From contig JAAEQP010001327.1 in NCBI GenBank assembly GCA_024231375.1, positions 1 to 17,197 of the forward strand: a stretch of 17,197 nucleotides of DNA, in the 5' to 3' direction. The DNA is from a bacterium (lineage in GTDB: Bacteria; Hydrogenedentota; Hydrogenedentia; Hydrogenedentiales; SLHB01). Made by a program: the position numbers and the translations under genes. Under the pieces are notes generated by a model. The model was not told the DNA's origin, ran no database searches, and worked only from the letters and a program-made list of their open reading frames with translations. This document shows, one piece after another, positions 4,003 through 12,304 of this stretch; position 1 is the stretch's first letter, and each line of letters opens with the position of its first letter.

Positions 4003-6822
4003 GTGCCCAAGAGCAACAGTCCCCAGTCTAAACCCGTACCAGACAAAGACTACAAGGACACCGTCAATCTGCCCAAGACCGATTTCCCGATGCGGGCGAA
4101 CCTTGTCAAACGGGAACCCCTCATCCAGGATCGCTGGGAGAAGATGGGTCTTTACAGGCGCATGCGCGAGACCTGGTCGGGCAAACCCACCTTCATTCTG
4201 CACGACGGCCCTCCCTATGCCAACGGACAGCTGCATTCCGGCCATGCCCTGAACAAGCTCCTGAAGGACTTCGTCGTTAAGTCCAAGCAAATGATGGGAT
4301 TCGACTCACCGTATGTGCCGGGTTGGGACTGCCACGGCCTCCCCATCGAGCACAAGGTGGTGAGCGAACTCGGCGACGAAGCCAAGTCCATGAGCCAGGT
4401 CGAAATCCGACAACGGTGCCGTGAATTCGCCCTCAAGTTCGTAGATGAACACCGCAAGGACTTCAAACGCCTCGGCATCTCGGGAGACTGGGACAATCCC
4501 TACCTCACTCTGAACCCCGGGTACGTGGCCACCATCGTCCGGGTGTTCGGCGAGTTGTACGAAACCGGCGTCATCTATCGTGGATTGAAGCCCATCCTGT
4601 GGTGCGCCAGCTGCGAGACCGCCTTGGCCGAGGCCGAAGTGGAGTACGACGACCACGTGTCGCCTTCGGTGTACGTGAAGTTCCCCGCCGAGTCACCCAT
4701 TCCCGGGATCGACGGACCCGCGTCCTACGTCATCTGGACCACGACCCCGTGGACCCTGCCGGCGAACCTGGCCATCTCGCTCCATCCCGACTTCGAGTAC
4801 GCCGCGTACCAGGTCGGCGACGAGACGCTGATCATGGCCGCATTCCTGGCGCCGGCGGCGTTTGAGGCGGCGGGCGTGACCGGCTTCAAGAAGATCAAGA
4901 CCTTCACCGGCAGCGAGTTGGAAGGCTTCACCTACCGCCACGCGCTGTTTACCGACCGGATCTGCCCCATCATCCTCGGCCACCACGTGACCCTCGAAGC
5001 GGGTACCGGCTGCGTCCATACCGCACCGGGCCACGGCCAGGATGACTACGTGGTCTGCGCCCAGTACGGCATCAAACCCATGTCGCCCGTCGACGACCGC
5101 GGCGTCTTCACCGAAGAAGCCGGGCCCTACGCCGGCATGATGGTCTTCGACGCCAACAAGAAGGTCACCGAAGACCTGCGTGAATCGGGTGCCCTGTTGC
5201 ACGGCGAAGATTTCAGCCACAGCTACCCCCACTGCTGGCGCTGCAGCAATCCCCTGATCTTCCGGGCTACGCCCCAGTGGTTCATCGGCATGGACGAGAC
5301 CGGACTGCGCGACAAGGCCGTGGCCGCCGTCGACAAGGTCCATTGGGTGCCCGAATGGGGTCAGGAGCGCATCCGAGGCATGATCGCGCAACGTCCGGAC
5401 TGGTGCATCAGCCGCCAGCGGGCGTGGGGCGTGCCCATCCCCGTGTTCTACGGCAAGGAGAGCGGCGAACTCTACGCCACACCCGAAACCTTCAAGAAAC
5501 TCGAGGAACTCGCCCTGTCGGCCCCCGACGGTATCGACCGCTGGTTCGACACGGATGCCGGCGAGTTGCTTCCGGAAGGCGCCAAGTGCGCCGAATCCGG
5601 CGAGACCGAGTTCGTGAAAGAGACCGACATCCTGGACGTCTGGTTCGATTCGGGCGCCAGCAACCGCGCGGTCTGCGAAGCCCGCGACGACCTCACGTGG
5701 CCGGCGGACCTGTACCTCGAAGGCAGTGACCAGCACCGAGGCTGGTTCCAGTCGTCGCTGCTCCCGGCCATCGGCGTCAAAGGCGAACCGCCCTACCGCG
5801 AAGCGGTGACCCACGGGTTCGTGGTGGACGGCGAAGGCAAAGCCATGTCGAAGCGCCTCGGCAACTACATCGGGTTACCCGATCTGCTGTCGAAATACGG
5901 CGCGGACATCGTGCGGCTCTGGGTGGCCAGCGAGAACTACCGCCAGGACGTGCGCATCTCCGACGAGATTCTCACGCGTCAGATGGACACGTACCGCCGG
6001 ATCCGCAACACCTTCCGCTATATCCTTGGCAACATCGGCGACTTCGGTCCCGAAAACGAAGTGCCCTACGCCGACCTCCTCGAGATCGACCGCTGGGCTC
6101 TGGACCGGTTGGAACGGCTGCGCCAGCGGGCGGTCAAAGCGTACAACGACTACGAATTCCACGTGGTCTACCATGCCACGCACAACTTCTGCGCGGTCGA
6201 TATGAGTTCGTTCTACCTGGACGTGCTGAAAGACCGCCTCTACACATTCGCAACCGATTCGCACGAGCGCCGATCCGGCCAGACAGTGATGGCCGCGGTG
6301 CTCAAGGACCTGCTGCGCCTCTTCGCCCCAGTCCTGGTGTATACGTGCGACGAGGCCTGGCAGTCCCTGCCGGACCACCTGCGGTCCTCGGACAGCGTCC
6401 ACTTGGTGGAGTTTCCCGATAAACAGCCCGATCATCTGTTGCCCGAGGCGGAAGCCGCCGAATGGGATAACATCCTGCGGGTACGCGGGGCCGTGTCCAA
6501 GGCCCTGGAAGAGGCCCGTCGCGGCGAGATGATCGGGTCTTCCTTGCAGGCGGCCGTCACGTTGACCCCAGGGGACGACGCCACGGCCGACCTTCTGGAG
6601 CGCCGGGCGGCGGAGTTGGAAGAACTGTTCATCGTTTCGAAATGCGCGTTGGAACCGGTCTCCAAAGAGGCCGGCGAGACGGAGGAGCAGGTGTTGGTCA
6701 GCGTGGCGAAGGCCCCGGGCACGAAATGCGCGCGCTGCTGGCATGTTCGGGAATCCGTCGGAACCGTTGAGGGACATCCTCTCATTTGTCACGGGTGTGC
6801 GAAGCAATTGGGAGCAGGATAG
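4003..6822 (+). CDS. ileS: Isoleucyl-tRNA synthetase
   Basis: 939 residues, the usual bacterial IleS length. It charges tRNA-Ile with isoleucine in the cytoplasm and edits misactivated valine. The class I signature PPYANGQLHSGH contains the HIGH-type motif at His78-Ser-Gly-His81; AMSKR (614-618) is the KMSKS loop. WTTTPWTLPANLA marks the CP1 editing domain, and the catalytic-core segments DVWFDSG and EGSDQHRGWFQSS are present. The C-terminus ends in a zinc finger with Cys909/Cys912 (KCARCWH) and Cys929/Cys932 (CHGC). The start is a GTG at 4003 with GGGAG at 8-nt spacing; the longer frame to GTG 3967 overlaps the promoter. It is the first gene of an operon; the stop at 6820-6822 is 7 nt before the next ATG. 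No sign of truncation. It is the zinc-containing bacterial type. Confidence 0.98.
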   Translation: MPKSNSPQSKPVPDKDYKDTVNLPKTDFPMRANLVKREPLIQDRWEKMGLYRRMRETWSGKPTFILHDGPPYANGQLHSGHALNKLLKDFVVKSKQMMGFDSPYVPGWDCHGLPIEHKVVSELGDEAKSMSQVEIRQRCREFALKFVDEHRKDFKRLGISGDWDNPYLTLNPGYVATIVRVFGELYETGVIYRGLKPILWCASCETALAEAEVEYDDHVSPSVYVKFPAESPIPGIDGPASYVIWTTTPWTLPANLAISLHPDFEYAAYQVGDETLIMAAFLAPAAFEAAGVTGFKKIKTFTGSELEGFTYRHALFTDRICPIILGHHVTLEAGTGCVHTAPGHGQDDYVVCAQYGIKPMSPVDDRGVFTEEAGPYAGMMVFDANKKVTEDLRESGALLHGEDFSHSYPHCWRCSNPLIFRATPQWFIGMDETGLRDKAVAAVDKVHWVPEWGQERIRGMIAQRPDWCISRQRAWGVPIPVFYGKESGELYATPETFKKLEELALSAPDGIDRWFDTDAGELLPEGAKCAESGETEFVKETDILDVWFDSGASNRAVCEARDDLTWPADLYLEGSDQHRGWFQSSLLPAIGVKGEPPYREAVTHGFVVDGEGKAMSKRLGNYIGLPDLLSKYGADIVRLWVASENYRQDVRISDEILTRQMDTYRRIRNTFRYILGNIGDFGPENEVPYADLLEIDRWALDRLERLRQRAVKAYNDYEFHVVYHATHNFCAVDMSSFYLDVLKDRLYTFATDSHERRSGQTVMAAVLKDLLRLFAPVLVYTCDEAWQSLPDHLRSSDSVHLVEFPDKQPDHLLPEAEAAEWDNILRVRGAVSKALEEARRGEMIGSSLQAAVTLTPGDDATADLLERRAAELEELFIVSKCALEPVSKEAGETEEQVLVSVAKAPGTKCARCWHVRESVGTVEGHPLICHGCAKQLGAG

Positions 6823-6829
6823 GAGAACC

Positions 6830-7198
6830 ATGAACAAACGAGACGCAAAGAAGTTCGAGAAGCTGTTGTTGACGGAGCAGGCGCGTCTGAGCAACGGGTT
6901 GCGCAACCTGGAAAAAGACACGCTCTACAAACCTGTCAGTGACAACAACGCGGACTTGACCAGCCTCGCCGAAGTCGGCACGGACAGTTTCGAACGCGAG
7001 ACCGCTCTCAACATCGCCTCGGGCGAGTCGGAGTGGCTCTACGAGATCTCGGCAGCGCTCAAGCGCGTCCGGGAAGGCACGTTCGGCGACTGCGAGGGCT
7101 GCGGGGAAGAAATCCCCAGGAAACGTCTCGAAGTGTTCCCATCCGCCCGACACTGCATCGAGTGCAAATCCAAACTGGAGAAAGACGGGTTCGTCTAA
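6830..7198 (+). CDS. TraR/DksA-family C4 zinc-finger regulator
   Basis: 122 residues. An N-terminal alpha-helical, coiled-coil-like region (about 1-80, with the helix-turn tip around residues 35-52) is followed by a four-cysteine zinc finger: Cys88-Glu-Gly-Cys91 ... Cys109-Ile-Glu-Cys112. The REGTFGDCEGCGEEI and RLEVFPSARHCIECK segments are typical of the family. DksA-type proteins insert the coiled coil into the RNA polymerase secondary channel and modulate initiation, often with ppGpp; it is not certain that this member does so, because the acidic tip is not an exact DxxDxA. The ATG at 6830 has AGGAG at 6821-6825, overlapping the ileS stop. Position between ileS and lspA is a recurring arrangement in several phyla and suggests co-transcription. 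The first ATG in frame is upstream inside ileS (6743) and lacks support. Confidence 0.92.
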   Translation: MNKRDAKKFEKLLLTEQARLSNGLRNLEKDTLYKPVSDNNADLTSLAEVGTDSFERETALNIASGESEWLYEISAALKRVREGTFGDCEGCGEEIPRKRLEVFPSARHCIECKSKLEKDGFV

Positions 7199-7209
7199 CT
7201 CGATTCGCT

Positions 7210-7743
7210 GTGACATCACAAACCAAGAAGCAGTTAGTCCTCGTAGTGTCCGTGTTTGTGGCGGTGCTCCTCATCGACCAGATCACGAAGGCCATCATTT
7301 GCCATCTGATCCCCGTGGGAAGCGTCAATCCCGGTGCCCACATGGGCGAGTTCTTCTGGTTCACCCACGAACGCAACCCCGGATTGGTGGGGGGCATGTT
7401 CCGAGACATGCCCTACGTGGCCTATGTGGCCCCCGTACTGGCGACCGGCGTGCTGATCTACCTGTTCCGGCACCTGGAATCCGACTCCAAGATTCAGTCA
7501 CTCGCCTACGGACTCGTGGCCGGTGGCGCCATCGGCAACCTGATTGACCGGTTCACGCGCGGCGAAGTTGTCGACTTCCTCCAGTTCCATTTCCACTTCA
7601 TCCCCTTCAACTTCCCTTGGAAGTACTATCCAGCCTTCAACGCGGCCGACTCAGCCATCTGTACGGGCGTGTTCCTATTGATCGTGGGATGGCACTGGTC
7701 CCAGAAAGCGCAAGGGGAAGCCGATGCTGCCGACGCTGCTTAA
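7210..7743 (+). CDS. lspA: Lipoprotein signal peptidase (signal peptidase II)
   Basis: 177 residues; four membrane helices. It removes the signal peptide of diacylglyceryl-prolipoproteins at the cytoplasmic membrane, the step after Lgt. Conserved elements: Asp23-Gln-x-x-Lys27 near the end of helix 1, Asn56 in the RNPG segment, GGAIGNLIDRFTRGEVVDF carrying catalytic Asp113, and FNAADSAI carrying catalytic Asp147. The start is a GTG at 7210, 11 nt after the previous stop; no good Shine-Dalgarno is visible, so translation probably depends on coupling with the upstream gene. The frame continues upstream to 7033 but that part is out-of-frame DksA sequence. The last 20 nt overlap lgt. The hydrophobic loop around FHFHFIPFNFPW is typical of long LspA forms. 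Confidence 0.96.
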   Translation: MTSQTKKQLVLVVSVFVAVLLIDQITKAIICHLIPVGSVNPGAHMGEFFWFTHERNPGLVGGMFRDMPYVAYVAPVLATGVLIYLFRHLESDSKIQSLAYGLVAGGAIGNLIDRFTRGEVVDFLQFHFHFIPFNFPWKYYPAFNAADSAICTGVFLLIVGWHWSQKAQGEADAADAA

Positions 7744-8593
7744 GCTGGGCCCCCTGGCCATCCATTCCTACGGCGTCATGTTCGCCATCGCGTTCCTGGT
7801 GGCCATGCACCGCATGCACAAAGCTGCCATCCGTTGGGATCTCGACCCCGACGCCATCTCCGACGCGTCCTTCGGTACCCTCATCGTGGGGCTGTTGGGA
7901 ACCCGGATTCTGTACATCGCCATGTTCCGGAGCGAGTTCTCCCTCAGCGACCCCATCGGGCTGATCGCCATCTGGCGCGGCGGTTTGGTGTTCCAAGGCG
8001 CCATCATCCCCGGACTGCTGTTTCTGGTGTGGTTCCTGCGCCGCAAGAAGCAACCCTTCTGGCGCACCCTCGATGTCGTGTGTCCTGCCATGGCCATCTG
8101 TCACGCCATCGGACGGATGGGATGCTTCCTCAACGGCTGCTGTTACGGCCGCACATCCGATCTGCCCTGGGCCATCCCCTTCCGGCGAATCCCGTGGAGC
8201 CTTGACGAACCCGCCACCGGCAGCCAGGCCTTCCTGGATCACTGCCACCGCTATGGCGTGTCGACCACGGACGCCCACTGGTCCCTCCCCGTCCATCCCA
8301 CGCAACTGTACAGCACCCTTGCCCTCACGCTGATCTTCGTGCTGCTCCTGGTTCTGGTACGCCGGTTCTACCTCTTCGACGGATTCGTGTTCACTACCTA
8401 TCTCATCGTCTACTCGGTGTTCCGGTTCTTCAACGAGTACCTTCGCGGCGACCACAATCCCAAGCACTTGGCCGACATGTCCGACCAACAAGTCATCTCC
8501 ATCTTCACCATGGTGGCCCTCATCGGCATGATGATCTTCCTCTGGCGCCGCTCCAAACGCGTCCCAAGAGCCCCCATGCCCGAAACCTCATAG
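7724..8593 (+). CDS. lgt: Prolipoprotein diacylglyceryl transferase
   Basis: 289 residues, multi-spanning inner-membrane enzyme that transfers diacylglycerol from phosphatidylglycerol to the lipobox cysteine, the first step of lipoprotein maturation. Hallmarks: His14-Ser-Tyr-Gly17 in the first helix, the Lgt signature region Gly130-Arg-Met-Gly-Cys-Phe-Leu-Asn137-Gly-Cys-Cys-Tyr-Gly142 (the Cys-rich variant, in contrast to the Asn/Glu form of enterobacteria), HPTQLY (191-196), and RFFNEYLRGD (234-243). The ATG at 7724 lies inside lspA (20-nt overlap) with AGGGGA at 7713-7718, indicating translational coupling of two consecutive pathway steps. It is the last gene of the ileS operon. The short tail repeats the DNA word CCCAAGAGCCCCC found again 65 nt downstream. 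Confidence 0.97.
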   Translation: MLPTLLKLGPLAIHSYGVMFAIAFLVAMHRMHKAAIRWDLDPDAISDASFGTLIVGLLGTRILYIAMFRSEFSLSDPIGLIAIWRGGLVFQGAIIPGLLFLVWFLRRKKQPFWRTLDVVCPAMAICHAIGRMGCFLNGCCYGRTSDLPWAIPFRRIPWSLDEPATGSQAFLDHCHRYGVSTTDAHWSLPVHPTQLYSTLALTLIFVLLLVLVRRFYLFDGFVFTTYLIVYSVFRFFNEYLRGDHNPKHLADMSDQQVISIFTMVALIGMMIFLWRRSKRVPRAPMPETS

Positions 8594-8757
8594 CGCACGC
8601 GCGTCCGTCTCCGTCCACCCGAAGCGCCCCAAGAGCCCCCGCAAGGCGGCGACACACCTCGCTGAGACCTCTGTGGATAGGCGCTAAGCCGCTTGGCACG
8701 AATGGATTAGCCTCGCCTCCCTCCTCCGAGCAACGCATCCCCACCAAATCCGCGTTC

Positions 8758-8787
8758 TTGGCAAGATTCATATTCCTGTGGTATGTT
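8758..8787 (+). promoter_or_regulatory. Promoter of the metallophosphoesterase-like gene
   Basis: TTGGCA (8758-8763), 18-bp spacer, TATGTT (8782-8787). Initiation near 8794 puts the ATG at 8783 inside the -10 and supports the ATG at 8813 as the real start. Located in the 219-bp gap after lgt. Confidence 0.5.
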
Positions 8788-8812
8788 CAAAGTGCGAAAG
8801 CTTGGGGTGGTT

Positions 8813-9694
8813 ATGTGGCGTTTCATACATTTATCCGATCCGCAACTGGGCAGCACCGAGGACGCGGTGAGGCACCATCGGGTGGTCCGAAGTATGATGC
8901 CGGACGTGGTGGGGTGTCTGCGGCGGGATCTGTCCGACGCGCGGCCCGATTTCGCACTGGTCACGGGCGACGTGGCCGCCGAACCAACCCGGGACGGCAT
9001 CTTCGCCGCTCGCGATCTCATGGACGCGTTGGACATACCGGTGTACCCCTGCCTGGGTGACATGGACACGGCCCTGCCAGAGTCGCGCGACTGGTTCCTG
9101 CGCGCCTTCAGCGCCAACCTGCCATCACCGGAAACCTACTACTCCTTCACCCACAAGGGGCTGCATTTCGCGGTGCTCGACGCGTGGTGGCAATGGCCGG
9201 ACGGGTCCCTGTTTCCCTACCGCCCCCCCGAATCGGCTGAGGACGCCGAACAATGGGCCGTACCGCCCCATGAACTGGCATGGTTGGAGAAGGATCTCAA
9301 GGGACATCGAGGGGAACCCACCGTCGTGGCGTTGCACCATCCCGCGGCGCCCGTCCTCAACGGCCTGTCTTCGGACAATCCCTTCGACGACGGGCATCTG
9401 GTGAACGGCGATCTCCTCCTCAAGCTGTTGGAGTCGTTCAAACAGGTGAAGGCCGTCTTCAGCGGCCATGCGCAAGTGAACTCGCGTGTGAAGCACGAAG
9501 ACTTGACGCTCGTGAACACGTGTTCCCTGGCGGCCTATCCCATGGAGTACCGCGAGGTCCAGGTGCATGACGACCACCTGCTGCTACAGACGCACGGACT
9601 GAGCGACACGGTGTTCGCGGAACGGTCGTTCCTGGAGGGCAACGAATTCGTCACCGGTCGCGACGAAGATCGGGCCTTCCGCATCGAGTTGTAG
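8813..9694 (+). CDS. Calcineurin-like metallophosphoesterase-fold protein with altered metal ligands
   Basis: 293 residues from the ATG at 8813, which gives the usual strand-1 start MWRFIHLSD; the upstream ATG at 8783 overlaps the promoter. The phosphoesterase motifs are present in order but changed: Asp9-Pro-Gln11 instead of DxH, Gly52-Asp53 intact, Gly82-Asp-Met-Asp85 instead of GNH(D/E), His175-His176 intact, Gly218-His219-Ala-Gln221 instead of GHxH. Thus about four canonical ligands or catalytic residues (H, N, H, H) are replaced by Q, D, M, Q. The fold assignment is good; catalytic activity and substrate (phosphodiester, phosphoprotein or none) are unknown. No signal peptide, so cytoplasmic. 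It is a single gene, convergent with tex with 24 nt between the stops and no hairpin terminator seen there. Confidence 0.85.
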   Translation: MWRFIHLSDPQLGSTEDAVRHHRVVRSMMPDVVGCLRRDLSDARPDFALVTGDVAAEPTRDGIFAARDLMDALDIPVYPCLGDMDTALPESRDWFLRAFSANLPSPETYYSFTHKGLHFAVLDAWWQWPDGSLFPYRPPESAEDAEQWAVPPHELAWLEKDLKGHRGEPTVVALHHPAAPVLNGLSSDNPFDDGHLVNGDLLLKLLESFKQVKAVFSGHAQVNSRVKHEDLTLVNTCSLAAYPMEYREVQVHDDHLLLQTHGLSDTVFAERSFLEGNEFVTGRDEDRAFRIEL

Positions 9695-9718
9695 GAGTGG
9701 CCCTCTCCCCCACGCCAC

Positions 9719-12211
9719 CTATTTCTTGCCGAACTTGTCCTTCAGCGCGGCAAGTTGATCGGCAAGCTGCGTGTTCAGCGGTTCGGGCTTCTTCTCGGGC
9801 CGCCCGGAATCGCGACCGTCGGGGCGCCCACCGCCACGGGACCCTCTGCTCCGGTCGGGTTTCCCTCGGCCCCGCTGACCACCCTGTCTGCGGGAGCGGT
9901 CGTCTCGACCGTCAGGACGCCGATCCCCCCGTTGGTCCGGAGCGCGGTCGCGGCTGCCCTGCGGCGGACGGGCCTGGCCGCCAGCAGGTTGCGGAGCGCC
10001 GCCGCGCTCGGGCTGGCGACGCCGCGTGGCGGCGCGTTGCGGCTTGGGCGGCGGATCGGTCAGGGCCTTCATGGACAGGGAAATGCGTGGAAGCTGCTTG
10101 TCGACCTTGATGACCTTCACCTTGACGATATCGCCCACGCGTACAACCTGCCGGGGATCCTGGACGAACTTGTGGGCCATCTCGGACAAATGGACCAATC
10201 CGTCCTGGTGGACGCCCACGTCTACAAACGCGCCGAAGTCGGTGACGTTGGTGACAACGCCCTCGGACACCATCCCCTCCTCGACATCCGCCACAGACTC
10301 CACCCCTTCGAGGAACTTGGGCGCCCGAAACTCGGTCCGGGGATCGCGCCCGGGCTTGGCCAGTTCTTCGCGGATGTCCTTCAACGTATATTCACCGACC
10401 AAGTCCGTCTTGAACTGTTCGAGCTTGATTCTACCCAATTGGGCCGGGTTGGCGATCAGGTCAGACACGGGAACCTCCATGCCTTCGGCCATCTTCTCGA
10501 CAATCGGATAGGCTTCCGGATGGATTCCCGTGGTATCCAGAACGCATTCGCCCCCCGTAATCCGCAGGAATCCAGCGCACTGCTCGAACACCTTGGGACC
10601 CACGCCATCGACTTCCAGGAGTTCCTGCCGCGACTTGAACGGGCCGCGATCGGATCGGGCTTTGACAATGTTCTGTGCCACGTTGCCCTGAATCCCGCTG
10701 ATGTGCTTGAGCAACGGCGCGGAAGCCGTGTTCAGATCGACGCCAACCTTGTTGACGCAGGACACCACCGTCCGTTGAAGTCCCTCGCGCAGACGCTTCT
10801 GGTTCACGTCATGCTGATATTGCCCCACACCCACGTGTTTGGGATCCACCTTCACGAGTTCGGAGAGCGGGTCCTGGAGTCGGCGCGCAATAGCGATGGC
10901 CGACCGGATGGTCGCATCGAGATCGGGGAATTCCTCGCGCGCGATCTTCGAGGTGGAGTAGATCGATGCGCCGGATTCGTTCACGAACACGGCAAACACA
11001 TCGTCGCTCGATATCTGATCGAGAGCCTTCTTCACGAAGCGCGCGGTCTCGCGTGAGGCGGTGCCGTTGCCGATGGCGACTGCCACCGTCTTGTGCTTCT
11101 CCATCAACGCCAGCAAGATCTTGATGGCGCCCTCCGCGTCATTCTTGGGAGGATGCGGGTAGACAACGCCGCTTTCGATGAAGGCGCCCGTGCTGTCGAC
11201 GACCGCCAGTTTGCATCCCGTCCGAATCCCAGGGTCCACACCAACCACGGCAATGGGGCCGGCCGGTGGCGCGAGCAACAGATTGTGCGCGTTCTCGCGG
11301 AAAACCTTGATGGCTTCCTCGTCGGCGCGCGTCCGGACATCGGCCACGACCTCGTTCTCGACCGAAGGACGAAGCAGCCGGTGGTAGCCGTCGTCCACAA
11401 CCGCGCGGACGAAAGGCTCGAACGGAGATCCTGGTTCCTTGAGGAACCGCCCCGCGAATTCGTCAACCATCGCCGCGTCGTCCACGGCAAGCTCCATCCG
11501 GAGGAAGCCTTCTTTGACCCCGCGGGCCACGGCGAGGAACCGGTGCGAAGGAATCGTAGCGAGTGGTTCCGAAAACTGGTAGTAGGCCTCGAACTTGGTC
11601 TTCTTCTCCTCGGCGTTCTTCGTCGGATGGGCCTGGAGCTTGCCTTCCTTGTGCATGCGATCGCGCGTGGCGGCCCGCACCTCGGGATCGAGCGATATCT
11701 GCTCGGCCAGAATGTTGCGGGCGCCTTCCAGGGCCTCCTCCACCGAAGCAACAGCCTTCTCGGCGCGAACGAACGTGGCCGCAAACTCCTCGATAGACTG
11801 ATCGCCCGCCACCTGCTCCCACAGGAACGCCGCGAGGGGTTCAAGCCCTTTCTCGCGCGCAACCGTAGCCTTGGTGCGACGGCGTTTCTTATACGGCAGA
11901 TAGAGGTCTTCGAGGGTTGTCTTGTCGAAACACGCCTCGATAGCGGCCCGCAACTCGTCGGTCAATTGCTCTTGCTTGGTCAGCGTGTCGAGAATGGAAC
12001 GACGCCGGTCGGTCAAACCGATGAAGTACACGTTCCTTTCGGCGATGCCCTCGAGCTTGACCTCGTCCAGGTTGCCGGTCACGTCTTTGCGGTATCGGGC
12101 GATGAACGGAATGGTCGCGCCCTCGTCCATAAGACGGATGGCCTTGGCGACCCGCTCGGGAACTACACTCAGTTCCTCCGCGATCCGTGTGACATAGCGT
12201 TCTTCAATCAT
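9719..12211 (-). CDS. tex: Tex-family RNA-binding transcription accessory protein
   Basis: 830 residues. Order of domains: helical Tex N-terminus (about 1-200; VAKAIRLMDEGATIPFIARY and LYLPYKKRRRTKA are hallmark segments), YqgF/RuvC-like domain (about 322-450; VGVDPGIRTG with Asp326), helix-hairpin-helix pair (about 490-560; LNTAS at 493-497, DGVGPKVFEQCAGFLRI), and an S1 RNA-binding domain (about 645-717; TDFGAFVDVGVHQDGLVHLS). Tex binds nucleic acid and is linked to transcription elongation and toxin-gene expression in other bacteria; the precise role here is inferred. Family members are usually 720-790 residues; this one adds a tail (about 718-830) rich in Arg, Gly, Asp and Pro with repeated RPDGRD units, ending in a charged helix. 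The ATG at 12211 has a weak ribosome-binding site (AGAG or a distant GGAG). Confidence 0.96.
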   Translation of the reverse strand: MIEERYVTRIAEELSVVPERVAKAIRLMDEGATIPFIARYRKDVTGNLDEVKLEGIAERNVYFIGLTDRRRSILDTLTKQEQLTDELRAAIEACFDKTTLEDLYLPYKKRRRTKATVAREKGLEPLAAFLWEQVAGDQSIEEFAATFVRAEKAVASVEEALEGARNILAEQISLDPEVRAATRDRMHKEGKLQAHPTKNAEEKKTKFEAYYQFSEPLATIPSHRFLAVARGVKEGFLRMELAVDDAAMVDEFAGRFLKEPGSPFEPFVRAVVDDGYHRLLRPSVENEVVADVRTRADEEAIKVFRENAHNLLLAPPAGPIAVVGVDPGIRTGCKLAVVDSTGAFIESGVVYPHPPKNDAEGAIKILLALMEKHKTVAVAIGNGTASRETARFVKKALDQISSDDVFAVFVNESGASIYSTSKIAREEFPDLDATIRSAIAIARRLQDPLSELVKVDPKHVGVGQYQHDVNQKRLREGLQRTVVSCVNKVGVDLNTASAPLLKHISGIQGNVAQNIVKARSDRGPFKSRQELLEVDGVGPKVFEQCAGFLRITGGECVLDTTGIHPEAYPIVEKMAEGMEVPVSDLIANPAQLGRIKLEQFKTDLVGEYTLKDIREELAKPGRDPRTEFRAPKFLEGVESVADVEEGMVSEGVVTNVTDFGAFVDVGVHQDGLVHLSEMAHKFVQDPRQVVRVGDIVKVKVIKVDKQLPRISLSMKALTDPPPKPQRAATRRRQPERGGAPQPAGGQARPPQGSRDRAPDQRGDRRPDGRDDRSRRQGGQRGRGKPDRSRGSRGGGRPDGRDSGRPEKKPEPLNTQLADQLAALKDKFGKK

Positions 12212-12250
12212 CTCTGTTTTCTACTCCATGGGAACGTAAGAATCCGCACG

Positions 12251-12279
12251 AGTCTACCAGAACTCCTCGCGCATCACAA
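12251..12279 (-). promoter_or_regulatory. Possible promoter of tex
   Basis: TTGTGA (12279-12274), 17-bp spacer, TAGACT (12256-12251) on the minus strand, each 4/6 to consensus, in the 93-bp gap between tex and the preceding gene. The leader would be about 35 nt. Confidence 0.4.
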
Positions 12280-12304
12280 AGAAAGGACAGGCAATGCTGC
12301 CCGG

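Noticed and set aside
4693..5814. 373-codon minus-strand frame and a similar one at 5875-6921
   Set aside because: Antisense shadows of ileS.
7637..8491. 284-codon minus-strand frame
   Set aside because: Antisense shadow of lspA/lgt; hydrophilic His/Glu/Gly-rich string without a family.
8563..8640. 13-base direct repeat CCCAAGAGCCCCC flanking the end of lgt
   Set aside because: Too short and C-rich to call a mobile-element footprint; probably chance or a small local duplication.
9755..11056. 433-codon open frame on the plus strand, and another at 11093-12592
   Set aside because: Both are antisense to tex, which is unmistakable on the minus strand.
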